Source: Prorocentrum cordatum (taxonomy: Eukaryota; Sar; Dinophyceae; Prorocentrales; Prorocentraceae). From it: a stretch of 50,000 nucleotides of DNA. The first letter of the stretch is position 1, and each line of letters begins with the position of its first letter. The translations under genes were made by a program, and so were the position numbers. The stretch is from the NCBI GenBank assembly GCA_963575745.1, contig CAUYUJ010021704.1, positions 361,838 to 411,837 on the forward strand, written 5' to 3'. The notes below the pieces were generated by a model, which worked only from the letters and a program-made list of their open reading frames with translations, made no database searches and had not been told where the DNA came from. Shown in pieces: positions 41,957 through 50,000 of this stretch.

Positions 41957-44900
41957 AACCATCGTCAGCTACAACGTGCAGAGCCTCGTCGCCGTGGGGA
42001 GGCGAGAGTACGTGAGCGACGTGCTGCGGGCCAAAGACATTGTTGGCCTGCAGGGTACGCAATTACGTGCCGGTCGAGAGGAGGTAACAAAGCGCCGAAG
42101 CAGCCACTTTTGGCAGGTGCAGTGGGGGTACGGGGGCGGGGCGCTCACCAACAGCAGCACGGGGGTGGAGATCTGGCTGAGTAAGCGGAGATTCGGAGCC
42201 AATGACATCCAGCGGAGCTTCCAGCCGCCGGGCATCATCCAGGGGCGAGCCGGCGCCGTGGCAGTGAACCGTGAAGGGCATCGTTTCTTGCTCTTCAGCA
42301 TATATTTTCCAGTGCGGCCACGCACAGCGGCGCATGTGCAGCGCCACATCAAGACGGTGCAGCGCCTCAAGAGCTGGATCGACAGCGTCGTGGAGCTCAC
42401 AGGGCCCAGGTACACCGTCATCGTCTTCACCGACGCCAACGATGGCTTCGGGGTGCAGAAGGGCACGAATCAGGAGATGGACGAACCAGAGCAGCTCGCG
42501 GTGGCTGGCACCGCGAATCCGAGAATGGAGCAGGAGGCCGCCACGGCGCTGAGAGAGCTGTGCGTGAAGTGGAGCTGGGCGGTCCCATTGTCCCGAGCGC
42601 CCACGCCGCCAACCTTCGTTGGCAACAGCGGGTCCAGCCACATAGATCACATAATCTTGCCGCAGCGGCTCGAGCAGTGGGTGGTCACGAAGAATGTACT
42701 CGAGCGCAAAGGGCGGGAGCTACAGCTCATCGACACACAGCGGCCCCTCGACCACAGACCCGTGCAGATCAAGCTCGACCATGCACCACCGCCACCGAGA
42801 AGGAGTGCAGCAGAGGTATCGTGGCACCCAGAGGCTGTAGCAGCGTGTCTGCTGCGAGGACACCGTCGTGAGGAGGTCCTCGCAGGAGTGGAGCAGCAAC
42901 TTTGCCGACGCGACCAGGACTTGCACGCCGCAGCGCGGATGCCCACCACCGACCGGCTCAACGAGGTCCTCATGGAGTGCATCCAGGAAGGCGCGCTGCC
43001 CCTGCTGAAGGACTCCCCGTGGTCAGCACAATACCCACAATTACGCGATAGGCTCGGGGCACTACTCCGGCAGAGGAGGCACCTCAAACAGCAGTTGGCA
43101 GAGCGGGGCGATCAACGCATTCAGCACGACACAGACCAGCTCTGGACAGAGTGCCAGGACCTGGAGATCGAGTTAAGGCGCATCTCACGATACTTGAAAA
43201 AGGCGAAGAAGCAGTACGTGAACGACCTCAACCAACAACGCCTGGACGAGCTCTACGCAGCGCGGCGCCATGGCAACGCCTACCTAACATGGAAGATCTC
43301 GCGGCTCATCGCCGGCACCGGGAGAGGACCGAGGCAACGCACATACGCACTATCAACGAGGGCGAAGGCAGGCGCCGCCGAGTGGGCGAACCGCATGCTG
43401 CTTCCTGGCCCTGAGGGCGGAGCAGATGGACAGATCATCGACTTCAGCGAGCGGGTGGCCAACAGACAACCACAACTGGAGCAGTACCACCAGACCGCAC
43501 TAACGCTGGCGAAGCAGGACATCGAGGGGTTGTACAAGAGTGTCTGGAGCCTCCGCAGCTGGCGCGCGTGGCCGGCATGGTCGGTCCCAGGCGACATCAT
43601 CCGGATCCTCATGAGCCCGAAGTGGGTCCACAGACGTCGAAGACAGCCAGGACTCGGACACCAGGAAGAGAGGCTGGACTGCCCGAAGTGGAAGCACTGG
43701 CTGATCGTGCTCATGCTCAGGTGTCGCCTCACACGCAGCACGCCACTGGCATGGCATAGAGCGCGTGCAATACAGCTGCTAAAGGGAGGGGCGAACGCGG
43801 CCCCAGGCTGCAAGGGAGAGAGAGCCATCATGGTGATGTGCGGCCTCGGGCGCAGCTATTTCCGCCAAATCCTCAAGCGAGGCCCTGACATTGAGGAACC
43901 GCTGTGGGCCCATGGGGGGCTCCCAGGCCGACGTCGAGAGGGCGCCATGCTCACGCAACTCGTTGGCACCCACAGGCTCCGCAAGTTAGGCCGTTCGTTT
44001 ACAACCAGGCTGCACGACACAACGAATGCGTTCTACAGCGTGCAGTGGAATAGCCTCTTGCCAGCAGCCTCCGAGATGACCAGGGCCTTCGACCGGCAAC
44101 CTGTTCGGGAGCGTCTCACTAACGCTGTCATGAGGTTCGAAGATCGTGGCTGTCCGGAGTCGGCAAAGGACGTCTGGGCCAAGACGGGGTGCTTGCCTGG
44201 GGATCACTGCGCCACGAAGTTCTTCGTGCACACTTTCTCCACCAGCATGGCCGAGAGCTTCCAGGAGCTCGACAGCACCTTGGACTTTGGCCGGGATATG
44301 TACACCACGTGCCGCATTTCCGATGACGAAGTCGACATCGCCAGCACGGGTTTCGTCGACGACATCGCGAGGAAGGTCCTGTATCGAGACACCGCGCACG
44401 CCATCCACCAGCTTGCGGTTGAGAACCGCGTCATCACCAATGGCATGCAGAGCTTCGGCGGCGCCCAGAACATCACGAAGCAGGTGAACGTCCACAGCAA
44501 TGTAGGTGCGGGCTCTTGGGTGAGGTTGAGGCGGCTCTGGGCCAGCGAGGAGGTGGAGGGCAAGCAAGCGCTGCAGGGCATCTACCTGGGCGGCCTCCTG
44601 GACCACCAGGCCAGCTTCGCAACGGAGCGGCAGAGGAGGCTGGCAGCCATCAAAACAGCATGGGCATCGATGGGCAAATTCTGGACCAGTCGGGCGCCAC
44701 GGAGATACCGCTTTGCCGTTTATCGCGCGCTGGTGCAAGGAGCGGCCCTCGCCGGGCTCACGGCGTACGCGGGCAAGGACGGCGCCATCTCGGAGAAGGA
44801 TGCCGGCCCCATTGACGCGCTGCTCGGCAAGTACGCGCGGGTGCTGCTTATGGGGGAGGCGACGCAGCAATGGGAGGACCCCGAGCAGGAGGTCCACTAT

Positions 44901-46763
44901 CAAGCCATGAAGCGCGTTGACACGCTGAGAGAGGTGGGGATCGTGCCGACGAGCTTGGAGCTGCGTGTCAGGCGACTTCAGTGGTACCAGGCGATGGCGC
45001 GGAACCCGCACCACCATCGGCAGGCGATTGCGAGTCTGTTCGGCCAGATGCGGTGCGAGGAGGACCCCACCGTCAACGAGCAGGGCACAATCACATCAGA
45101 TGCCAATCCATGGGCGAAGCAGTTTTGGGAAGACATTGCCGCGCTCGACTGCTTAGACGAGGGCCAGCAGCTCCGCGAGGTGATTGGCGACTCTGTGCTC
45201 GCAATTTTCGAGGAGGAGGGGAGGGAGATCTTCCTAGCTATTGACATGAAGCAGTTGCGTGCCACCCGCGCCACCGTGGCGATCCCCCCTCCAGAGCATC
45301 GAAGCCAAAAATCTGACAATGGCCCCGGGCTCGGGCCGGAGGAGGGGGCTGAATTGCCAGTGCGGTGCCCTGCTGTTCTCGACGATGGCAGCCCCTGCCC
45401 AGCGAGGTTCGCTACAGTAGGAGCCATGCTACGCCATCTGGGATGGGAGGGGCAAGGGGGCAATCATGGGTTGCGAGATCTCGCCAGACGTGTCACAAAA
45501 TGGAATCAATGCGTTCTCTGCTCATCCACGTTCAGCTCCACAGCAGTGGCGGCCCAGCATCTCCAGAGGGCCCTAGTAACGCATTGTTGCCAGGCCGACC
45601 GTGCCCGGGTCCACTTCGAACCCTGGTTGCCATCGTCATACGTCTGCCCGCTGTGTTACCAGGATCAAGAGAACGAGCATTGGTACCGATATCATATACA
45701 GACACATCTTACCGCACTCCTCACAGATCACAATGTCACTTTCGAGCTTGCCGGGGAGCTGGAGGAAGCAGGCCCTCGCAGGCGCCAGCCACTCGGCGCC
45801 CAAGGCCCCGAGGACCGACGTCGCGGGGAAGGCGCCAGCAGCCGGGGGCAAGGCGTCCGCGGCCGGGGGCAAGGCGCCCGCGGCCGGGGGCAAGGCCCCC
45901 GCGGCCGGGGGCGGACCGGCAGCAGCGGCCTCCCAGGCGCCCGCGGCCGCGGCCAAGCCACCTGCAGCCGCGCCACCGCCGGCCAGACCAGTGCGCCAGC
46001 AGCGCATGGAGGTGGACGAGGAGGAGGCCGGCTCACTGGGGCAACGGCTGCTGGTGCAGCTCGAGTCGCGCGTGCGTACATTGGAGAGCATCGTTACCTT
46101 GTGTTTCCTCCTGAACAAGACCGCTCCGGTAGTGGTAGCCATGAAGACGGCCCTCGAGGAGTACAACAAGGAGGTCGAGGGCATGGACGACCCGAGCAGG
46201 CACCACAGCCCCCACCTGGACGTGGCCGCGGCCCTCCTGGAGTTCTTCGCGGAGGGCGAGGTGCCGGGCGGGCTCGACGCGGCCGGGCAGGCGCGATGCT
46301 ACGCCCTCCGGAGGCTTCAGGCGATGATGCACATCGGCCCGGCACATCAGTTCGCCGAGTGGTGCAAGCTCGCGCTGTGCTTGCCCACGTTCACGCCGCC
46401 GGGCAAGGAGGAGAAAGTGCGCTTGATCATAGCGTTCGAGGGCAGCGTGGAGGTTTGCTACGAGCCGCAGGCGGAGATGGAGCACACGAGCAAGATCCTG
46501 GAGGCAACGCGGCACTACCTCAGCGCGGAGGGGGAGGCCCAGCAGCAGAGCATCAAGGAGCTGGTGAAGCTCACGCCGCTGAGCCCGCTCGAACTCGCGC
46601 CGGGGCTGTCCCCGCCGCCGGCGCGCCTGGTGCAGGTCAACAGTCTCCTCTCTACGGCGCTGGTGGCGCACGGAGCAGCCTTCCGCAGTGGGAGGGCGCC
46701 TGTGGGCAACCTCGCCTACAAGATTGGGAAGAAGCGAGGCCGCCGAGGAGGAGGAGGCCGTAA
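41957..46763 (+). mobile_element. LINE retroelement ORF: AP-like endonuclease, reverse transcriptase, zinc fingers
   Basis: The open frame begins TIVSYNVQSLV after the TGA at 41954, with no ATG at the domain start; a splice acceptor (GTCAG|C, near 41966) or truncation could explain this. The endonuclease/exonuclease/phosphatase domain shows NVQSL, DIVGLQGTQ, FTDANDGFG, SSHIDHIILP and LDHRPVQ (to about residue 265). The reverse transcriptase has motif A LHDTTNAFYSV (about 680), motif B GCLPGDHCA (about 737, with PGD in place of the usual QGD) and motif C GFVDD (about 790), so all three catalytic aspartates remain. A LINE-like thumb (RYRFAVYRALVQGAALAGLT) and RRLQWYQAMAR follow. Three C2H2-like fingers (CPAVLDDGSPCPARF; CVLCSSTF; CPLCYQDQ..H..H) end near residue 1240. 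The remaining Gly/Arg-rich frame to 46763 is probably a shadow of the overlapping frame. It acts in target-primed retrotransposition. Confidence 0.85.
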
Positions 46764-46767
46764 GTGA
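45733..46767 (+). CDS. Second ORF of the LINE, overlapping frame, coil-containing protein
   Basis: An ATG at 45733 opens a 344-codon frame, one base shifted from the RT frame and starting right after its last zinc finger. It has an Ala/Pro/Lys-rich linker with GGKAPAA repeats, then QQRMEVDEEEAGSLGQRLLV and RVRTLESIVTLCFLL (likely coiled coil), then a conserved-looking helical region (MKTALEEYNKEVEGM, LLEFFAEGEVPGG, HIGPAHQFAEWCKLALCLPT, KILEATRHYLSAEGEAQ) and a basic tail KIGKKRGRRGGGGRK before TGA. Similar segments follow RT domains in other dinoflagellate LINE-type predictions, as far as I recall. It could be made by frameshifting, reinitiation or splicing; nothing in the sequence decides this. 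Confidence 0.6.
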   Translation: MSLSSLPGSWRKQALAGASHSAPKAPRTDVAGKAPAAGGKASAAGGKAPAAGGKAPAAGGGPAAAASQAPAAAAKPPAAAPPPARPVRQQRMEVDEEEAGSLGQRLLVQLESRVRTLESIVTLCFLLNKTAPVVVAMKTALEEYNKEVEGMDDPSRHHSPHLDVAAALLEFFAEGEVPGGLDAAGQARCYALRRLQAMMHIGPAHQFAEWCKLALCLPTFTPPGKEEKVRLIIAFEGSVEVCYEPQAEMEHTSKILEATRHYLSAEGEAQQQSIKELVKLTPLSPLELAPGLSPPPARLVQVNSLLSTALVAHGAAFRSGRAPVGNLAYKIGKKRGRRGGGGRK

Positions 46768-47110
46768 GGGAGGGAGCCCGCCGCTGGGGCCAGCTCCAGG
46801 GCGCGGTAGGAGCTCCTGCCATGCGCACAGGCCGCACTCGGACTTGTATAGGGGCTGAGTTCGGAGAGCGGGGCCTGTCCTGGCGGGGGGAAGCACAAAG
46901 CACGTAGCTGTGAGCGCCGGACGGTTTACATATACAGGCATAGAGCACGCATGCCACTACATATCGAAGCCATTCCTGGCAATTTGGCTGCACTTTTTCC
47001 ACACACACGCGCTAATCGAGGACCGTCCGAAGGCGAGAGCCAGAGCCTCCTCCTCCTCATCCTCCGTTTCCTCCTCAGCCAACTCCTCATCCTCCTGTTG
47101 ATGACGATGC
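46768..47110 (+). other. LINE 3' flank, no gene called
   Basis: Unique sequence without poly(A). A minus frame (46957-47130) reads ERMHRHQQEDEELAEEETED and may be a coding remnant. The 3' end of the LINE copy is not evident. Confidence 0.35.
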
Positions 47111-47116
47111 ATTCGT

Positions 47117-47388
47117 TCAGGCACCGGAGCGGAGCATGAAGGTAGCGAGCATGCTGGCAAAATGAGCAGCAGCTCTGTGAGATACCATTTGGACAGAACT
47201 CGGACGCAGGGTCGCAGATAGAAAGTCTGCCATCCTAGCCAACACACCAGCGCTCACAAAAATGATCGTCTGAACTTTCGGGATGTATGCAGGCCCGAAG
47301 CTGGCGAACGAGCTAGCCGCAAACGAATCTGGGCAGCACAGTCTACACAAACGGAGTACTGAGGAGAAGGACTGGCAATAGAAGAACT
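47117..47388 (-). CDS. Candidate exon, unrecognised protein
   Basis: The frame reads CRLCCPDSFAASSFASFGPA, YIPKVQTIIFVSAGVLARMA and DFLSATLRPSSVQMVSHRAA before TGA. The hydrophobic central part could be a membrane segment. Composition is unlike the repeat frames nearby. There is no known family, and the 5' limit is unclear. Confidence 0.25.
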
Positions 47389-47840
47389 CTAAGATCTCGA
47401 TTGGCCAACCTCCAGAGCAGGAACAAGAAGTCCTGTGCCCGACGTAGGGCAGGCGCAGACATGAAAAATGTGTGTGCCGCAGAGCTGCAGGCTGTCGGGC
47501 TCTGTGAGGCAGACATTCTCGGGCTCAATCCCCTGGAACTTGACCAGGCGGAGACGCAGTCCCTTAGTGACTACCTACCAGACCACCCCAACCCAACCCG
47601 AAGACCCGAATTTCGGGTTGGGGGGGGTAAGGGTTCCACGCGTGTTTTTTCGATGTTCCCCGACCCCCCCCCCCACTGGAAATCGACGGTAAATTTGAGC
47701 CTTCGGGTTGGGTTGGGGTGGTTTGGTGGGTGGTGATTAGGGTTGCGGGCAGCCAATCCCAGGGCAGATCCAAAAGTCTTTCCGCGCACTTCTCGGACGA
47801 CCCTCTGTGGAAGCAAACCGTGGCCACATTTCTCTAGGGC
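47389..47840 (-). pseudogene. Coding-like segment split by TIR element
   Basis: Ignoring the TIR element and one TTAG copy, a minus frame runs from about 47840 (LEKCGHGLLPQRVVREVRGK) across the insertion point (LAARN|PKGLRLRLVKFQG) to IEPENVCLTEPDSLQL and TAG at 47389-47391. The plus strand is also open (NVCAAELQAVGLCEADILGL then LDQAETQS), and plus GT-AG boundaries fit the element, so the host strand is uncertain. I list it as an interrupted reading frame. Confidence 0.3.
47564..47740. mobile_element. TIR element copy 2 with TTAG duplication
   Basis: TTAG at 47564-47567 and at 47737-47740 flank a 169-bp element. Its ends (TGACTACCTACCAGACC.. and the complement of ..GGTTTGGTGGGTGGTGA) form a ~36-bp TIR with about four mismatches that contains ACCACCCCAACCCAACCC and CGAAG. 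Its interior matches copy 1 at 12.2-12.4 kb in minus orientation. On the plus strand it can be read as a GT-AG intron (GTGACTACC..GATTAG). Confidence 0.75.
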
Positions 47841-48003
47841 TCCCAACTTCGCGCTTCGCGCTCCGCGAAGCGCGAAGCGCGAATAACTTCGCGCCCTCGC
47901 GCCGCCCCCCCAAAGGGAGAAAAGGAGGACGAGGAGGAGGGGGAGAAGGAACGAGGACCGCGAAGCGCGAAGCGCGAATAACTTCGCGCCCTCATGGGAG
48001 CCC
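47837..48003. repeat. Candidate TIR element with internal GCGAAGCGCGAA repeats
   Basis: AGGGCTCCCA at 47837 and TGGGAGCCCT ending near 48003 are exact 10-bp inverted ends. Inside, CGCGAAGCGCGAATAACTTC plus GCGCCCTC occurs twice (about 47870 and 47970) around a GGAGGA tract. It lies just outside the coding-like segments of this region. Confidence 0.55.
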
Positions 48004-48640
48004 TTGTTTCTGCAGTGGTCCACCATGGCGTGGAAGAGCCACACGGATACAGGGATGCAAAGGGAATGGCCCATCCCAAAATAGAGCGGTTTCGTGCAGG
48101 GCATCGTCGCCAAGCTACCGAACAAGTGGGGTCGGACTCGAGGCCCGTTTGAAGAAGTAGAAGCTCTATCTCTTCGTAGGGTGCGGTGGTGTTTCTCCTC
48201 GCCGCTTGCCGTAATCACCGACACGGAAAATAATCAAAACCTTACAGGCACCTCCACTCCGATAATTCAGAAACTTATGAGAGACAATTGGAATAGGAAC
48301 CGAATAGCTGAGAGTTGCAAGAAAGTGGGAATACCAGATGACGATCCAGGCGGTTGCTCGAAAGTTCTGCACGACAAGGACACCCATCCGACTTACAACA
48401 AGAACGCTTGAAACGTCCAGCTTTCCGAATGGCGGTGAGTGTTTGCTAACGTACGCTCGCTGTGGCGCCACGCATGTTTATTGACGCTTCTTCCAGATAC
48501 ATTAACGGGGGGCGATTCAATTCCAAACACGTTGTCATGTGTAACGTTACGCCGTCGAATATTGATGTGATCGTCGACCTCCGTTTCAAAACATTATCCG
48601 GGCGAAGAACTCATCCATACGCAGTTGTGAGTAGCGCGGT
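48004..48640 (+). other. Unique stretch with two weak plus-strand frames
   Basis: 47998-48150 reads VVHHGVEEPHGYRDAKGMAH and HPKIERFRAGHRRQATEQVG before TGA. 48094-48411 is open for 105 codons (TPIIQKLMRDNWNRNRIAES). Either may be a gene remnant; neither is supported beyond composition. Confidence 0.25.
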
Positions 48641-49760
48641 TGTTAGAATCCTTTTCGGAGGAGCCGATTCGGGGGCCACAAAATGTGTGAGTGGTGTATC
48701 GAAATGCGTGCAGTGCCACAATGCAAAAGCAGCCACTAAGGCCTTCTGTTGAGCTCCCTATGGGGGCACGACAAGTGTGAGGAGTGTGTCGAAGTGGGCG
48801 CGGTGCTGCTATGCGAACGCAACCACCGGGGCCGTCGGTGGAGCTTCCAATGGGGCCACTAGACGCGTGAGGGGTGTGCCAAAATTGGTGCGGTGCTGCC
48901 GTGCGAACGTCGCCACTGCGGGGCCCTCGCGAGAGTTCCCTATGGTGCCACGAGACGTGTGGTGCCATCATGCGAACGCAGCCACCGTGGCCTTCGGTGG
49001 AGCTCACGATGGGGCCACGCAGCCTATGAGGGGTGTGCCGAAGTGGGTGCGATGACGCGATGCGGGCGCAACCAATGGGCCCTCAGTAAAGCTCCCTGCG
49101 GGGCCACGAAACGTGTGAGTGGTGTGCCGAAATGCGAGTGGTACCGCCGTGCGAACGCAGCCACTGTGGCATTCGGTTGCGATCCCTAAACGTGTGAGGG
49201 GTGTGCCGAAATTGCTGCGGTGCTGCCGTGCGAACGTCGCCACTGCGGGGCCCTCGCGAGAGCTCCCTATGGTGCCACGAGACGTGCAAGGGCTGTGTCA
49301 AAGTGGGTGCGGTGCCACCATGCGAGCGCAGTAACTGGGGCATTCGGTGGAGCTTCCTCTGGGGCCGCGAGACGCGTGAGGAGTGCGGTCAACTGGGTAA
49401 GATGCCGCCATGCGCACGCAACCAATGGGACCCTCGGTGGAGCTCCCTGTGGGCCATGAAACGTGTGAGGGATGTGCCGAAAGTGGTGCGGTGCTACCGT
49501 GCGAACGTCGCAACTGTGGGGCCCTTACTCGAGCTCCTCATGGGGCCGCGAAACGCAGGAGGGGCGTACCGAACAACGCGCGGCGCCGCAGTGCGAAAGC
49601 AGCCACTGGGGCCTCCTGTGGAGCTCCCTGGGGGGGGGGCACGACACGCATGAGGGGTGTGTCGAAGTGGGCGCGGTGCTGCCATGCGCCCGCAGCCACG
49701 AGGGCCTTCGACGCAGAGATCCCTGCGGGGCCGCGAGGAGTGCGAAGGACTGGCCGCAAG
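48640..49760 (+). repeat. Tandem array of ~85-100-bp units
   Basis: About 13 diverged units with starts near 48671, 48772, 48853, 48945, 49012, 49097, 49184, 49271, 49361, 49446, 49540, 49627 and 49718. Consensus blocks: GGGGCCACGAGACGTGTGAG, GGTGTGCCGAAGTGGGTGCG, GTGC(T/C)GCC(G/A)TGCGAACG, GCCACTGTGGCCTTCGGTGG and AGCTCCCTATG. All six frames stay partly open; indels between units break any single frame, so I do not call a protein. Confidence 0.9.
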
Positions 49761-50000
49761 GGGGTGGACGGAGTCTGGGAAGAGAGGAGGGTAGTACCCA
49801 CACTGTTCAAATGTGGAGGACAGGAGAGGAGAGAAGAGGAGAGGACAGGAGGAGAGGGAACGCGGGACGTTGTCTCCTAAAAACGAGGACCCCCCGCCAC
49901 AAAATGACTGGGAAAACGAAAGATTATCACCGTACCAGCCTACGACACCCTCACCATTCCAGCGGTTGCTCGCCGTAACGACAGGAAGCACTTGCAACCA
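49761..50000. other. End of window, no gene called
   Basis: A short GAGAGGA-type purine run (49820-49862), then unique sequence. Nothing recognisable. Confidence 0.4.

Noticed and set aside
46033-46941. 302-codon minus frame opposite the LINE 3' end
   Set aside because: It is the antisense shadow of the GC-rich second LINE frame, with Leu/Arg-rich composition and no motif.
47583-47728. CCCAACCCAACCC could be telomere-like repeats
   Set aside because: Only two to three units occur, always in inverted pairs at element ends; they are part of a TIR.
48640-49880. Several 90-170-codon frames in the 49-kb array could be a repeat protein
   Set aside because: Unit lengths are not multiples of three and no single frame survives across units; both strands are equally open.

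Overview
This window looks like nuclear DNA of a dinoflagellate, probably a GC-rich lineage of the Prorocentrum/Symbiodiniales/Suessiales type; I cannot fix the species. The evidence is: very high GC with long simple-sequence tracts (GA, GGA, TG, ATC); many tandem satellites; candidate exons separated by low-complexity introns with unclear splice sites; a multicopy dinoflagellate transposase-like protein with the C.CGCRG signature; and a LINE whose reverse transcriptase carries a PGD-type motif B and C-terminal zinc fingers. There are no bacterial operons, RBSs, tRNAs, rRNAs or CRISPR arrays.

Layout. 0.3-1.9 kb holds a transposase-like gene fragment (minus strand). 2-9.5 kb is repeat DNA: a three-copy spaced repeat, a higher-order satellite (3.47-5.5 kb) whose monomers carry a GC palindrome, an array of about 100-bp modules in mixed orientation (5.8-8.7 kb), and microsatellites. 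11.5-12.4 kb holds a second protein-coding piece that may belong to the same transposase-like family. 13.7-17.5 kb contains coding-like segments and a multi-exon lysine/acid-rich gene (minus). 17.7-19.9 kb is microsatellite, 10-bp minisatellite and 41-bp hairpin repeats. 20.0-20.8 kb holds a helical protein ORF (minus). 22.6-27.5 kb is CpG-rich low-complexity DNA with no gene I can support. 27.9-28.4 kb repeats the 10-bp minisatellite. 30.0-36.5 kb contains two or more mosaic genes on the minus strand whose short exons are separated by GGA/ATC/poly(A) tracts. 37.4-38.7 kb carries two related coding minisatellites. 40.0-41.4 kb is an 11-bp satellite, followed on the plus strand by a LINE (41.96-46.77 kb) with a second overlapping frame. 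47-48.4 kb has coding-like pieces broken by elements with terminal inverted repeats (TIRs), and 48.6-49.75 kb is a tandem array of about 90-bp units.

The main theme is a set of short inverted-repeat elements and near-perfect palindromes lying in or beside candidate exons (460-593, 12241-12393, 30863-30904, 34151-34208, 36359-36438, 37712-37759, 38671-38730, 47564-47740, 47837-48003). Two are copies of one TIR element; the copy at 47.6 kb is bounded by a TTAG duplication. These are candidate introner-like or fold-back elements, and they are the most interesting signal here. The only element whose protein machinery can be read with confidence is the LINE. Candidate host genes upstream of it lie almost all on the minus strand. 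Exon limits are estimates from reading-frame quality; no transcript data were available.
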